Positions 1-7,412 of a DNA stretch of 64,000 nucleotides are shown one piece after another. The notes below the pieces were generated by a model that had not been told where the DNA came from, did not search any database, and worked only from the letters and a program-made list of their open reading frames with translations. Positions within the stretch are counted from its first letter, which is position 1; the number at the start of each line of letters is the position of its first letter. The DNA is from Clostridiales bacterium. Lineage in GTDB: Bacteria; Bacillota; Clostridia; Oscillospirales; Oscillospiraceae. The position numbers were made by a program, and so were the translations under genes. The stretch is from positions 69,866 through 133,865 of the forward strand of contig SFIY01000003.1 in assembly GCA_004555205.1 (NCBI GenBank), in the 5' to 3' direction.

Positions 1-126
1 GCCGAGGGCACTTACAAAGTTGCAGTCAAGGCGATCGACAAGGCCGCTGCTAAGGGGCTGCTGCACAAGAACAACGCAGCGCACAAGAAGAGCGCGCTGA
101 CGCTGAAGCTCAACCAGCTTGGCTGA
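1..126 (+). CDS. rpsT: 30S ribosomal protein S20, C-terminal part
   Basis: The window opens inside this gene; 41 codons and a TGA stop are visible. The Lys/Ala-rich helical tail, with KAAAKGLLHKNNAAHKKS followed by a short leucine-rich end, is the signature C-terminus of bacterial S20, which binds 16S rRNA early in 30S assembly. The N-terminal half lies outside the window. A strong terminator follows 15 bases after the stop, so it is probably the last gene of its transcript. Confidence 0.9.
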   Translation, partial: AEGTYKVAVKAIDKAAAKGLLHKNNAAHKKSALTLKLNQLG

Positions 127-140
127 TAAAACCAAACCAA

Positions 141-171
141 AGGACATCCGCAGGGATGTCCTTTTCTTTTT
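141..171 (+). terminator. Rho-independent terminator of rpsT
   Basis: Nine-base arms AGGACATCC (141-149) and GGATGTCCT (154-162) enclose a 4-base loop and are followed by a T-rich tract. Confidence 0.9.
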
Positions 172-173
172 GT

Positions 174-347
174 CTATTCCTCTTTCAGTATCGGAAACGC
201 TTCTTCCGCTTCTGCCATACGCAGGGCCACCACCCTGGCATGGATCACTTCATATTCCTGCCGTGCCCGATCAAGTGCCGCCTCCGCTTCCTCCAATGCT
301 TCCTTCAGCGCCAGGCTGTGCGCCGCGTAATCGCCCCAATCCAACAT
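174..347 (-). CDS. 57-aa acidic coiled-coil protein, unknown function
   Basis: The ORF could begin further upstream, but AAGGAG lies 6-7 bases before the ATG at 347, which selects the start MLDWGDYA. The product is Ala/Glu/Leu-rich (ALKEALEEAEAALDRARQEY), is predicted to form one long amphipathic helix or coiled coil, and has no signal peptide or membrane segment. It is divergent from the ribbon-helix-helix gene at 467, with a repeat-rich 120-base region between them, so the two may be co-regulated. I do not recognise the family. Confidence 0.6.
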   Translation of the reverse strand: MLDWGDYAAHSLALKEALEEAEAALDRARQEYEVIHARVVALRMAEAEEAFPILKEE

Positions 348-381
348 GATGACTCTCCTTGTAGGCATATTTTAGATATAT

Positions 382-417
382 TTTGCATTTGTTTAGCACA
401 TTTTAGCATAATGCAAA
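382..417. promoter_or_regulatory. Possible operator for the ribbon-helix-helix protein
   Basis: The arms TTTGCATT (382-389) and AATGCAAA (410-417) form an inverted repeat. Inside it are two direct copies of TTTAGCA at 392-398 and 402-408, one helical turn apart. It lies between two divergent small genes, one encoding an Arc-type DNA-binding fold; such proteins often bind repeats of this size at their own promoter. Binding is inferred. Confidence 0.35.
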
Positions 418-466
418 CTTAAAATAGGAAAATAAACGCAAAATATGTCTATTTTGGGGCGATAAT

Positions 467-634
467 ATGTCAGTGAAAAGTCTTTCGATAAGAATTGATG
501 AAGCCATGTTGGATAAGCTGCATATCGTGGCGGACTATGAGGGACGCAGCGCCAACAGCCAAATTTTGATTCTGATTCGCGATTGCATCGAGGATTACGA
601 GCAGCGCCACGGCAAGATCCGGCCGGAAAAGTGA
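467..634 (+). CDS. Small ribbon-helix-helix (Arc/CopG-type) DNA-binding protein
   Basis: This 55-aa ORF reads MSVKSLSIRIDEAMLDKL, then a helix with GRSANSQI and an acidic C-terminal helix. An N-terminal beta-strand with alternating residues (KSLSIRID) followed by two helices with the GRSxNS turn is the classic ribbon-helix-helix layout; such proteins dimerise to read the DNA major groove. No partner toxin gene follows: downstream is the glyQS T-box leader. It may be a solitary transcription factor or an orphan antitoxin-like protein. No strong Shine-Dalgarno is seen, so the exact start is less certain than the fold. Confidence 0.75.
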   Translation: MSVKSLSIRIDEAMLDKLHIVADYEGRSANSQILILIRDCIEDYEQRHGKIRPEK

Positions 635-675
635 GCGGTAAAGTGAGCAAATTCCCCCTTGACGGCGGTGGAAAA

Positions 676-860
676 AGGTGTTATCCTGTCTGTAATATGA
701 AAAAGGCGATGAGGAGAGGTGGCGCTCTCTCAGCCGCGGGAGGAAATGCCCGCCGTGCCGTTCGCGTTACGAACGATGAGTGTGGAGAGATCCAAATTCA
801 GGTGGAACCACGGATAGTTTGCTATTCGCCCTGAGCCTATGCGGCTTGGGGCGTTTTTTT
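676..860 (+). promoter_or_regulatory. T-box riboswitch leader of glyQS
   Basis: The conserved T-box core AGGTGGAACCACGG is at 800-814. A terminator follows: arms 827-837 and 843-853, then seven T. A purine-rich GATGAGGAGAGG stretch near 709-720 resembles the early stem I motif. In this family uncharged tRNA pairs with the specifier and with the T-box bulge, stabilising the antiterminator. The downstream gene implies tRNA-Gly; a GGC triplet lies near 721-723 but I cannot fold stem I well enough to fix the specifier. The 5' boundary is approximate. Confidence 0.88.
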
Positions 861-955
861 ATGGACGCACCTGAGGTGTGTTTTGCCGCGGCTGTGCTGC
901 GGCAGCAACGAGGAAAATAAGAGAGAAATGATTTGATCAAAAAGGAGAATACATC

Positions 956-2383
956 ATGAAAAACACCGAAAAAACCATGGAAAAAATCGTCGCCCTGTGT
1001 AAAAACCGCGGCTTCATCTTCGCCGGCAGCGAGATTTACGGCGGTCTGGCCAACACCTGGGACTACGGCCCGCTGGGCGTGGAGCTGAAGAACAATGTCA
1101 AGAAGGCATGGTGGAAGAAGTTCGTGCAGGAGAACCCCTACAATGTGGGACAGGACAGCGCCATTCTGATGAACCCCCAGACCTGGGTGGCCTCCGGCCA
1201 TCTGGGCGGCTTCAGCGATCCTCTGATGGACTGCAAGGAGTGCAAGGAGCGCTTCCGCGCCGACAAGCTGATCGAGGACTGGGCCGCTGAGAACGGCGTG
1301 GCGCTGGACAAGCCCATCGACGCGTTCTCTCAGGAGGAGATGGCCGCCTTTGTGGAGAGCCACAACATTCCCTGCCCCAGCTGCGGCAAGCACAATTTCA
1401 CCGACATCCGCCAGTTCAACCTGATGTTCAAGACCTTCCAGGGTGTCACCGAGGATGCCAAGAACACCGTGTATCTGCGCCCCGAAACCGCACAGGGCAT
1501 CTTCGTCAACTTCAATAATGTCCAGCGCACCACCCGCCGTAAGCTGCCCTTTGGCGTGTGCCAGATCGGCAAGTCCTTCCGCAACGAGATCACGCCGGGC
1601 AACTTCACCTTCCGCACCCGTGAGTTTGAGCAGATGGAGCTGGAGTTCTTCTGCAAGCCCGGCACCGACCTGGAGTGGTTCGCCTATTGGCGCGAGTTCT
1701 GCCACAACTGGCTGCTGGGTCTGAATATGAAGGATGAGAACCTGCGTTTGCGCGACCACGATCCCGAGGAGCTGTGCTTCTATTCCAAGGCGACCACCGA
1801 CTTCGAGTTTATGTTCCCCTTCGGCTGGGGTGAGCTGTGGGGTGTGGCAGACCGCACCGACTACGACCTGACCCAGCACCAGAACACCTCCGGCGTGGAT
1901 ATGACCTATTTCGACCCCGAGACCAACGAGCATTATATCCCCTATGTGGTCGAGCCTTCTCTGGGTGCTGACCGTGTGGTGCTGGCCTTCCTGATCGAGG
2001 CCTATGACGAGGAGATCGTGGACGAGGCGAAGAACGACACCCGCGTCGTCATGCATTTCCATCCCGCGCTGGCGCCCTTCAAGGCGGCCGTGCTGCCGCT
2101 GTCCAAGAAGCTGAGCGACAAGGCCCGTGAGATTTATGCCGAGCTTGCCAAGGACTTTATGGTGGACTTCGACGAGACCGGCTCTATCGGCAAGCGCTAT
2201 CGCCGGGAGGATGAGATCGGCACGCCCTACTGCATCACCGTGGACTTTGACACCGTGGGCGACGAGGCCAAGGGTATTGCGGCCGACAACTGCGTCACCG
2301 TCCGTGAGCGCGACACCATGGCCCAGGTGCGCATCCCCATCAGCGAGCTGAAGGCCTACCTGACGGAGAAGCTGGCCTATTGA
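956..2383 (+). CDS. glyQS: Glycyl-tRNA synthetase (single-chain dimeric type)
   Basis: This class II synthetase charges tRNA-Gly. The 475 aa match the one-polypeptide homodimeric form, not the separate alpha and beta subunits of E. coli. Visible features are the N-terminal [12 protein letters not shown] and WDYGPLG block, class II motif 2 around residues 204-225 (FRNEI...[10 protein letters not shown]), motif 3 near 337 (GADRVVLAF), and an anticodon-binding domain over the last ~105 residues. CPSCGKH near residue 140 is a cysteine pair within the insertion domain. AAGGAG precedes the start. Expression is controlled by the upstream T-box. Confidence 0.97.
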   Translation: MKNTEKTMEKIVALCKNRGFIFAGSEIYGGLANTWDYGPLGVELKNNVKKAWWKKFVQENPYNVGQDSAILMNPQTWVASGHLGGFSDPLMDCKECKERFRADKLIEDWAAENGVALDKPIDAFSQEEMAAFVESHNIPCPSCGKHNFTDIRQFNLMFKTFQGVTEDAKNTVYLRPETAQGIFVNFNNVQRTTRRKLPFGVCQIGKSFRNEITPGNFTFRTREFEQMELEFFCKPGTDLEWFAYWREFCHNWLLGLNMKDENLRLRDHDPEELCFYSKATTDFEFMFPFGWGELWGVADRTDYDLTQHQNTSGVDMTYFDPETNEHYIPYVVEPSLGADRVVLAFLIEAYDEEIVDEAKNDTRVVMHFHPALAPFKAAVLPLSKKLSDKAREIYAELAKDFMVDFDETGSIGKRYRREDEIGTPYCITVDFDTVGDEAKGIAADNCVTVRERDTMAQVRIPISELKAYLTEKLAY

Positions 2384-2394
2384 TCGGAAAAAAA

Positions 2395-2428
2395 CGGGGG
2401 CAGACGGCGGTCTGCTCCTGTTTTCCTT
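2395..2428 (+). terminator. Terminator after glyQS
   Basis: Arms 2395-2405 (CGGGGGCAGAC) and 2410-2420 pair with two G-U pairs around a GGCG loop, then TTTTCCTTT. It lies between glyQS and the next small ORF. Confidence 0.8.
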
Positions 2429-2447
2429 TAAAAAAGGAGGACAATCT

Positions 2448-2570
2448 ATGAAAATGAAGAAACAACTGGTGCTGGGCAGTGCCCTTTTAACGCTCACCAC
2501 CGCCGCCTGCCTGAAGCTGGCACAGTGGGCAGGAAAAAAGATCAAGGAACGGGAAGAGAAAAAGGACTAA
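2448..2570 (+). CDS. 40-aa small membrane or secreted peptide, unknown function
   Basis: A strong ribosome-binding site (AAAAAAGGAGG, 2431-2441) sits 6 bases before the ATG, which supports translation. The peptide has a short basic start (MKMKKQ), one hydrophobic segment of about 15 residues (LVLGSALLTLTTAACLKL) and a charged lysine/glutamate tail. The TAAC around residues 18-21 only loosely resembles a lipobox. It looks like a single-span or signal-anchored miniprotein. I do not recognise the family. Confidence 0.6.
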   Translation: MKMKKQLVLGSALLTLTTAACLKLAQWAGKKIKEREEKKD

Positions 2571-2584
2571 CGGCTCTGCCGAAA

Positions 2585-2619
2585 ACGGCAAAAAGGACAC
2601 GACGCTAAGGCAGGTGTCC
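2585..2619 (+). repeat. Outer inverted repeat, left copy
   Basis: Thirty-five bases repeated in inverse orientation at 3326-3361. The core 2595-2619 is a perfect 25-base match and can form a GGACAC/GTGTCC hairpin. Confidence 0.9.
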
Positions 2620-2632
2620 ATAAGACGGTTAA

Positions 2633-2667
2633 CAGCCACAGCGGCTTGCTCTGCTGTGGCTGTTTTT
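2633..2667 (+). terminator. Strong hairpin terminator
   Basis: Perfect 10-base arms CAGCCACAGC (2633-2642) and GCTGTGGCTG (2653-2662) are followed by TTTTT. It probably ends transcription from the small ORF at 2448. Confidence 0.9.
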
Positions 2668-2793
2668 GTATTCTTTTCTGTTATGTGATAGTATGAAACC
2701 AAACAAACCTGCAAATCGAAATTTGTCGAACCAATAAGGACGCACTTCTATACACCGTTCGGTGCAGTGCATCATGTGCGGTTTCCCAGCGCA

Positions 2794-2855
2794 CCAAAGC
2801 CTCCCTCTGACGAGGGAGGTGGCAAAAATCTTTGATTTTTGACGGAGGGAGAGAA
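2794..2855. repeat. Inner inverted repeat, left arm of the DUF559 cassette
   Basis: The arm contains CCTCCCTCTGACGAGGGAGG, an AAATC/GATTT hairpin and GACGGAGGGAGAG. It matches the reverse complement of 3201-3252 imperfectly along its length. Its GGAGGGAGAG end serves as the ribosome-binding site for the ATG at 2857. Confidence 0.8.
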
Positions 2856-2910
2856 AATGAAGGACTACAATAAAGATAACATCCCTCTTGCAAAGACACT
2901 CTGAAAGAAT

Positions 2911-3225
2911 ATGACCCCATGGGAACGGAGACTATGGTATGATTTTTTGAGAGACTACCCGGTACGCTTTCAAAGGCAAAAAGCAATTGGTAATTACATT
3001 GCGGATTTCTATTGCGCAAGAGCAAGGCTGGTCATCGAACTTGACGGTGGCGGACATTATACAGCAGAGCAGGCCGGAAAAGATGCGCTGCGCACAAAAG
3101 ACTTGGAGTCTATGAATCTGACGGTAGTGAGAATTTGCAATCTGGATATAGACCGCAATTTTAATGGTGTATGCGAATCGATTGATCTGACTGTCAAGCG
3201 TCTCTCCCTCAGTCAGCTTCGCTGA
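2911..3225 (+). CDS. DUF559 domain protein (PD-(D/E)XK nuclease-like), probably 5'-broken
   Basis: The 104 aa include MTPWERRLWYDFLRDYP, then IADFYCARARLVIELDGGGH, characteristic of the DUF559 endonuclease-like fold related to very-short-patch-repair enzymes; the acidic DF and ELDGG positions fit the catalytic core. The better start is the ATG at 2857, with GGAGGGAGAG just upstream, but codon 16 in that frame is TGA (2902-2904), where relatives have arginine as I remember them. Translation would have to restart at 2911, which has no good ribosome-binding site. The last codons (SLSQLR) come from the flanking repeat. Likely a recent pseudogene or an N-terminally shortened protein. Confidence 0.65.
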   Translation: MTPWERRLWYDFLRDYPVRFQRQKAIGNYIADFYCARARLVIELDGGGHYTAEQAGKDALRTKDLESMNLTVVRICNLDIDRNFNGVCESIDLTVKRLSLSQLR

Positions 3226-3252
3226 CAGCTCCCTCATCAGAGGGCGCCTTGG
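3201..3252. repeat. Inner inverted repeat, right arm of the DUF559 cassette
   Basis: This is an inverse imperfect copy of 2794-2855, containing TCTCTCCCTCAGTC, an AGC/GCT mini-hairpin and CTCCCTCATCAGAGGG. It encodes the C-terminus and stop codon of the DUF559 ORF. Confidence 0.8.
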
Positions 3253-3277
3253 ATACTCCAACCCAGACACAAAACAT

Positions 3278-3317
3278 GAAAATCCGACCTATGATTGCAG
3301 CCATAGGTCGGATTTCC
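3278..3317 (-). terminator. Hairpin terminator downstream of pduL
   Basis: Perfect 14-base arms AAATCCGACCTATG (3280-3293) and CATAGGTCGGATTT (3302-3315). On the minus strand a short T run follows. It lies beyond the end of pduL. Confidence 0.8.
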
Positions 3318-3325
3318 TGTTTTAC

Positions 3326-3361
3326 GGACACCTGCCTTAGCGTCGTGTCCTTTTTTGCCGT
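3326..3361 (-). repeat. Outer inverted repeat, right copy
   Basis: Inverse copy of 2585-2619. On the plus strand its GGACAC...GTGTCC hairpin is followed by six T, so this copy can also act as a terminator for the DUF559 cassette. Confidence 0.9.
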
Positions 3362-3368
3362 AAAACAA

Positions 3369-3938
3369 TCAGTCAACGATGATCTCGCCTTCGTCGGCGC
3401 CGCCGCAAGCGTTGTTTTCATCGGTATCGATGTGCATACCCACATTCCAGCCCTCGCCGGTGCGGATCACTACATCGTCAAAGATGACCTTACGGCCCTC
3501 GGCGCCCATGGCGACCTTGACAATCTGACCGCTTTTCAGACCCATTTCCTCGGCGGCCTCGGGGGACATATGGATGTGACGCTTGGCCACGATCACGCCC
3601 TCCTTCAGCTCCAGCTCACCGGCCGGGCCCACCAGCTTGCAGGCGCCGCTGCCCTCGATCTTACCGCTCTCGCGGATGGGGGCGTCGATCCCCACGCTGC
3701 GTGCGTCGGTCATGCTCAGCTCCACCTGGCAGGCAGAGCGCGCCGGACCCAGGATGGACACATTCTTCAGCTCCTTCTTGGGGCCGACCACGGTCACGCG
3801 CTCGTTGGTAGCGAACTGACCGGGCTGGGACAGCTCCTTGCGGAAGGTCATCTGATAGCCTTTTCCGAACAGCGCTTCCAGGGCTTCCTGGGTCACATGG
3901 ATGTGACGGGCAGAGGTTTCAACAAGAATCTTCTTCAT
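3369..3938 (-). CDS. pduL: Phosphate propanoyltransferase, PduL-type
   Basis: PduL moves the acyl group between acyl-CoA and acyl-phosphate and is unrelated to the Pta-type enzyme. The 189 aa carry the two zinc-ligand blocks RHIHV (residues 11-15) and RHIHM (120-124), plus GMHIDTDE (167-174). There is no clear N-terminal encapsulation helix before the first block: only ten residues precede it. No microcompartment shell gene is nearby. I infer a free cytosolic phosphotransacylase used for acetate or propionate formation. The next gene upstream on the strand is a MATE transporter, 17 bases away. Confidence 0.93.
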   Translation of the reverse strand: MKKILVETSARHIHVTQEALEALFGKGYQMTFRKELSQPGQFATNERVTVVGPKKELKNVSILGPARSACQVELSMTDARSVGIDAPIRESGKIEGSGACKLVGPAGELELKEGVIVAKRHIHMSPEAAEEMGLKSGQIVKVAMGAEGRKVIFDDVVIRTGEGWNVGMHIDTDENNACGGADEGEIIVD

Positions 3939-3955
3939 TTTGTGCTCTCCTTTAT

Positions 3956-5338
3956 TTACTCCTGCGGCTTTTCCATGCCGTTGGGAGGAATTTTACTGAT
4001 GATCGTTTTGTACACATGGGCATAGAAACCGAGGGTCACTGCCAGCGCCACCACTTCGGCGATGGGATAGCACCACCACACCAGATGGCTGTTGTCCACC
4101 GTCGCGCCGTAGCGTGCCAGCACATAGGCGACCGGCACCAGCACCACCAACTGACGGATAAACGAGTTAATCATGGAATAGACGGATTTGCCCAACGCCT
4201 GCAGGCTGCTGCCCAGTGCGATACACGCACCGGCCATGGAGAAGCTCAGCGAAATAATGCGCAGACAGGGCACACCGACGGCCATCAGCTCGTCACCGGC
4301 GGAGAAAATCTTCATCAGCACCTGCGGCACGACCAAAAAGACGATCATACCGAAGGTCATGATGCAGGTTGCGTAGGTGACGCTGCGCTTGATGGTCTCG
4401 ACCATGCGCCTGCGGTTCTGCGCGCCGTAGTTGTAGGCCACGATGGGCACCACGCCGTTGTTCAGGCCGAACACCGGCATAAAGATCAGGCTGTTGATCT
4501 TGAAAAAGACGCCGAATGCGGTGGCGGCCGTTTCGTGGGCGGCATGATAGGTGATGAGGATCTTGTTCATCAGGAAGGTCATCACCGAGCCGATGGCCAT
4601 CATGATGACAGAGGGGATGCCGATGGCGTAGATACCGCCGATGATCCGCCAGTCGGGACGGAAGGAGCCAAAGCGCAGACGGATGTCGGTGTTTTTCTTC
4701 ATGTTAAAGTAGATCGCCAAGGCGCAGCCGCAGCACTGGCCGATGATGGTGGCGATGGCGGCACCGGCCACCCCCATCTTAAACACGAAGATGAACACAG
4801 GGTCGAGGATGATGTTGATGATGGCGCCTGTCCCCTGCGTAATCATGGAGTAGATGCTCCGTCCGGTACCCTGCAGCAGCCGCTCGAACATGATCTGACC
4901 GAACAGGGCAAAGGAGCAGCCGGTGATGATCTTCAGATAGCTGTTGCCCATGTCAATGATGTGCTGCTGATCGGTCTGGAAGGAGAACAGCGCATTGCTG
5001 AAGGCAAGTCCCAGCACAGCGGAAATCACAAACCCTATAAAGGCCAGAAACACGCCGTTGATGGCCACCTTGTCGGCCCGGTCCTGCTGTCTGGCGCCCA
5101 GTGCGCGGCCCATCAGCGCGTTGACGCCGACGGCCGTACCGGTGCCCAGACCGATCATAAGCTGCTGGGCGGAGAACGCCAGCGAAACGGCGGTCAATGC
5201 GTCCTGACTGACCATGGCCACGAACATACTGTCCACCACATTGTATAGCGCCTGCACCAGCATGGACGCGATGATGGGCAGGGACATATTCCAAATCAAT
5301 TTGCGAATGGGCATGACGCCCAGCTTGTTTTCCTGCAT
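3956..5338 (-). CDS. MATE family efflux transporter
   Basis: The 460 aa have about 12 hydrophobic segments and the N-terminal pattern of MATE exporters (MPIRKLIWNMSLPIIASMLV, then NVVDSMFVA). These cation/drug antiporters use Na+ or H+ gradients. The internal duplication is visible: the second half starts near FFKINSLIFMPVFGLNNG and repeats the first-half pattern. The start ATG at 5338 gives MQENKLGVMPIRK, the usual short cytoplasmic lead. It may be transcribed with pduL. The substrate cannot be inferred. Confidence 0.92.
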   Translation of the reverse strand: MQENKLGVMPIRKLIWNMSLPIIASMLVQALYNVVDSMFVAMVSQDALTAVSLAFSAQQLMIGLGTGTAVGVNALMGRALGARQQDRADKVAINGVFLAFIGFVISAVLGLAFSNALFSFQTDQQHIIDMGNSYLKIITGCSFALFGQIMFERLLQGTGRSIYSMITQGTGAIINIILDPVFIFVFKMGVAGAAIATIIGQCCGCALAIYFNMKKNTDIRLRFGSFRPDWRIIGGIYAIGIPSVIMMAIGSVMTFLMNKILITYHAAHETAATAFGVFFKINSLIFMPVFGLNNGVVPIVAYNYGAQNRRRMVETIKRSVTYATCIMTFGMIVFLVVPQVLMKIFSAGDELMAVGVPCLRIISLSFSMAGACIALGSSLQALGKSVYSMINSFIRQLVVLVPVAYVLARYGATVDNSHLVWWCYPIAEVVALAVTLGFYAHVYKTIISKIPPNGMEKPQE

Positions 5339-5487
5339 CTTTTGCGACTTCCTTTTATCTCATAATACAACATCTCATTGTAACACGCCGCGCCGGAAAA
5401 GAAAACCCCCCAAACCGACGGAAACGGCAATGTTTTGCTGCCTTTTTTCAGGAAAACAGGCAAAACAGTTCATGCTGCGTGAAACTA

Positions 5488-5523
5488 AGAGAAAAACGCA
5501 GGAGCGGACGCCGTCCGCCCCTG
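5488..5523 (-). terminator. Terminator after the AlaX-type gene
   Basis: Arms CAGGAGCGGAC (5499-5509) and GTCCGCCCCTG (5513-5523) pair with one mismatch. Reading the minus strand, the hairpin is followed by CGTTTTTCTC. The rest of 5339-5564 shows no gene. Confidence 0.75.
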
Positions 5524-5564
5524 TGTGATATGACGATTTGTATAAACAGAGATATACAATACGC

Positions 5565-6710
5565 TCAGCAATCGAAAAACGCCCGAATCTCCTCCGCTGT
5601 GGCGGCTACACTGCCCTGGGCAAAGCCGTCACGACCGCCGCCGCGGCCGTTCAGCGCCTGGTTCATGTGCTTGATGAGCGCGCTGATGTCCTGTCCCGGG
5701 TGAATCACGGCATATTTATACCCGCCGTCCGCGCCGGCAAATACGGCGCAGCGACCGCCGCACTGTGCGCTGACCGCGTCGCACAGGCGGCGCACACCGT
5801 CGGAGGACATCTCTTCGCGCAGCAGCAGGACGTCGCCGGCTCCTGCGTGTGCCTTGGCGATCCGGGCAAAGGCGTCCTCCTCCAGCCGGTCCGCCTTGGC
5901 TCTGACGGCCGCCAGCTCATTTTGCAGCCGTTCCACTGCCGCGAAGGTCTTTTCCGGCTTCACCGACAGGGCCTGACCGATGGCGCGGTTCTGCTCCCAG
6001 CTCTGGGCAAGACAGCGCAGCGCGCGCTGACCGCACAGAAGCTCCAGCCGCACGCCGTCACGGAATTTCTGCCAGCCGATGAACTTCACCAGCCCCACCT
6101 GACCGCTGTGCGCCACATGGGTGCCGCAGCAGGCGCACATATCCGCGCCGGGGAAAACCGTGATGCGCACCGCGCCGGTCCGCTCCTTTTTGCTGCGGTA
6201 GGGGAGGGTTTTCAGTTCCTCGGCAGAGGGCCACAGCACCTCAAAGGGGTGGTTTTCCCAGATGTAGGCGTTGGCCTTCCGCTCAATTTCCAGCACACCC
6301 TCCCAGGGGATGTCGGCGTTGTAGTCGATAATCACGCTCTCGGCGCCCATGTGGAAGCCGGTGTTGTCGCAGTGGTAGTTCGCGCAGAGCATACCGGAGA
6401 CAATGTGCTCGCCGGAGTGCTGCTGCATGTGGTCAAAGCGGCGCTGCCAGTCAATCTCGCCGTGTACGGTCTCACCCACGGTCAAGGCTTTGTCGCAGGT
6501 GTGAACGATCACGCCGTCCTTTTCCTGTACATCGCGCACCTTGGCCTCGCCCAAAGTGCCCCAGTCGCAGGGCTGGCCGCCGCCCTCGGGGTAGAATGCG
6601 GTGCGGTCCAGCACCACGGCGAAGCCTTTTTTCAGCGCCTCGCAGGATAGAACGGTGGCGTCAAATGCGGAGAGAAACGCATCGTTGTAGTATAATTTCA
6701 AAGTTTCCAT
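5565..6710 (-). CDS. Alanyl-tRNA editing protein (AlaX-L type with DHHA1-like tail)
   Basis: This is a free-standing relative of the AlaRS editing domain; it hydrolyses Ser- or Gly-mischarged tRNA-Ala. From the ATG at 6710 (AAAAGGAG 10 bases upstream) the protein has 381 aa. Zinc-ligand motifs are HSGEH (98-102) and CxxxH at 194-198 (CCGTH). FYPEGGGQPCD (39-49) is the usual AlaX start block. A coiled linker (about 240-290) leads to a C-terminal domain with NGRGGGRDGFAQG, the glycine-rich DHHA1 motif, which marks the long AlaX form. An upstream in-frame extension to 6830 overlaps a terminator and is unlikely. Confidence 0.92.
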   Translation of the reverse strand: METLKLYYNDAFLSAFDATVLSCEALKKGFAVVLDRTAFYPEGGGQPCDWGTLGEAKVRDVQEKDGVIVHTCDKALTVGETVHGEIDWQRRFDHMQQHSGEHIVSGMLCANYHCDNTGFHMGAESVIIDYNADIPWEGVLEIERKANAYIWENHPFEVLWPSAEELKTLPYRSKKERTGAVRITVFPGADMCACCGTHVAHSGQVGLVKFIGWQKFRDGVRLELLCGQRALRCLAQSWEQNRAIGQALSVKPEKTFAAVERLQNELAAVRAKADRLEEDAFARIAKAHAGAGDVLLLREEMSSDGVRRLCDAVSAQCGGRCAVFAGADGGYKYAVIHPGQDISALIKHMNQALNGRGGGRDGFAQGSVAATAEEIRAFFDC

Positions 6711-6763
6711 GGTTACACGCTCCTTTTCACCTAAGTGTGCCATAAATGCACGAAAAGTGCAAG

Positions 6764-6794
6764 TAAAAAGGGCGGCACAGCCGCCCTTTTTTAT
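6764..6794 (-). terminator. Terminator, minus strand (symmetrical)
   Basis: AAAAGGGCGG, a CACAG-type loop and CCGCCCTTTT around 6766-6790, with T runs on both sides. It separates the acetyltransferase transcript from the AlaX gene. Confidence 0.85.
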
Positions 6795-6807
6795 TACCAT
6801 ATGACGC

Positions 6808-6918
6808 TCAAGACGATGCCGGTCCTTCACCGCCGGACCGGATGCGGTAAAAGATACTGTCGTAGCAGAGGATGTTGCTTTTGAAGCTGGTGATGACCGT
6901 CGATACTGTGCCGCTCAC
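6808..6918 (-). CDS. Possible 36-aa peptide coupled to the acetyltransferase
   Basis: A GTG start overlaps the TGA stop of the acetyltransferase as GTGA, giving VSGTVSTVITSFKSNILCYDS at the start and a Gly/Ser-rich end. There is no independent ribosome-binding site, so translation would need stop-start coupling. The ORF ends just before the terminator, so it lies within the transcript. Whether it is a real gene is uncertain. Confidence 0.3.
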   Translation of the reverse strand: MSGTVSTVITSFKSNILCYDSIFYRIRSGGEGPASS

Positions 6919-7394
6919 AAGTCAATTTGATAGTAAATAGCGCGCTCCAAGGGATTGTCGTTGTAGCGGGCGATGCGGTAAAACCCCAGCTTTTCGTAGA
7001 GTCCGATGGCGGGGAGCATGGCGGGGAAGGTGTCCAGCCGCACATGGCGATAGCCGTAGCGGCGGGCATCGGAGAGCAACTGCTCCATCAGTGTGATGCT
7101 CAATCCCTTGCCGCGAAAGGCGGGATAGAGGAAGATACGCTTTACCTCGCCGTAGTCCGGTTCCAACGCCGTCAGTGCGCCCATACCCGCCACGGTGCCG
7201 TCGCATAGCACCACATAGATACTGCCCCGGGATGCGTACTTTTCGCCAAGGTGGGACAGCTCCTCGTCGTAGTCCTGATTTTTAAGGCACGCCCGCATCC
7301 CTTCGTCCACATCGTAGAGCATGGCGGCATACGCTTCAAACAGCGGCCGCAGCAGTTCCGGCCTGTTTACGGCGGAAATGAGTGATATGTTCAT
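6915..7394 (-). CDS. GNAT family N-acetyltransferase
   Basis: The start is set at 7394 by AAAAAGGAG upstream, giving 159 aa. Motif A for acetyl-CoA binding is visible as RIFLYPAFRGKGLS (87-99), followed by the helix ITLMEQLLSDA; the GLYEKLGFYRI block (131-141) is the usual GNAT end. The substrate is unknown; the family acetylates amines on small molecules or proteins. A terminator precedes the gene at 7413-7442, so it has its own promoter or depends on read-through. Confidence 0.9.
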   Translation of the reverse strand: MNISLISAVNRPELLRPLFEAYAAMLYDVDEGMRACLKNQDYDEELSHLGEKYASRGSIYVVLCDGTVAGMGALTALEPDYGEVKRIFLYPAFRGKGLSITLMEQLLSDARRYGYRHVRLDTFPAMLPAIGLYEKLGFYRIARYNDNPLERAIYYQIDL

Positions 7395-7412
7395 GGCAAT
7401 ACTCCTTTTTGA

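Larger units (their letters stand above)
2585..3361. mobile_element. DUF559 cassette with nested inverted repeats
   Basis: Two pairs of inverted repeats enclose this segment. The outer pair (2585-2619 and 3326-3361) is identical apart from one base in an A-run. The inner pair (2794-2855 and 3201-3252) is an imperfect repeat built on CCTCCCTCTGA and GGAGGGAGAG blocks. The only gene inside encodes a DUF559-family protein, whose ribosome-binding site and last codons lie in the inner repeats. No transposase is present, so this resembles a MITE-like or REP-like element with a cargo gene. Mobility is inferred. Confidence 0.5.

Noticed and set aside
583..834. Plus-strand frame overlapping the RHH gene and the glyQS leader
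   Set aside because: It runs through the T-box core in another frame and has no ribosome-binding site.
4016..5248. Plus-strand open frame of 410 codons opposite the MATE gene
   Set aside because: Histidine- and glutamine-rich shadow of a transporter; no domain and no start signal.
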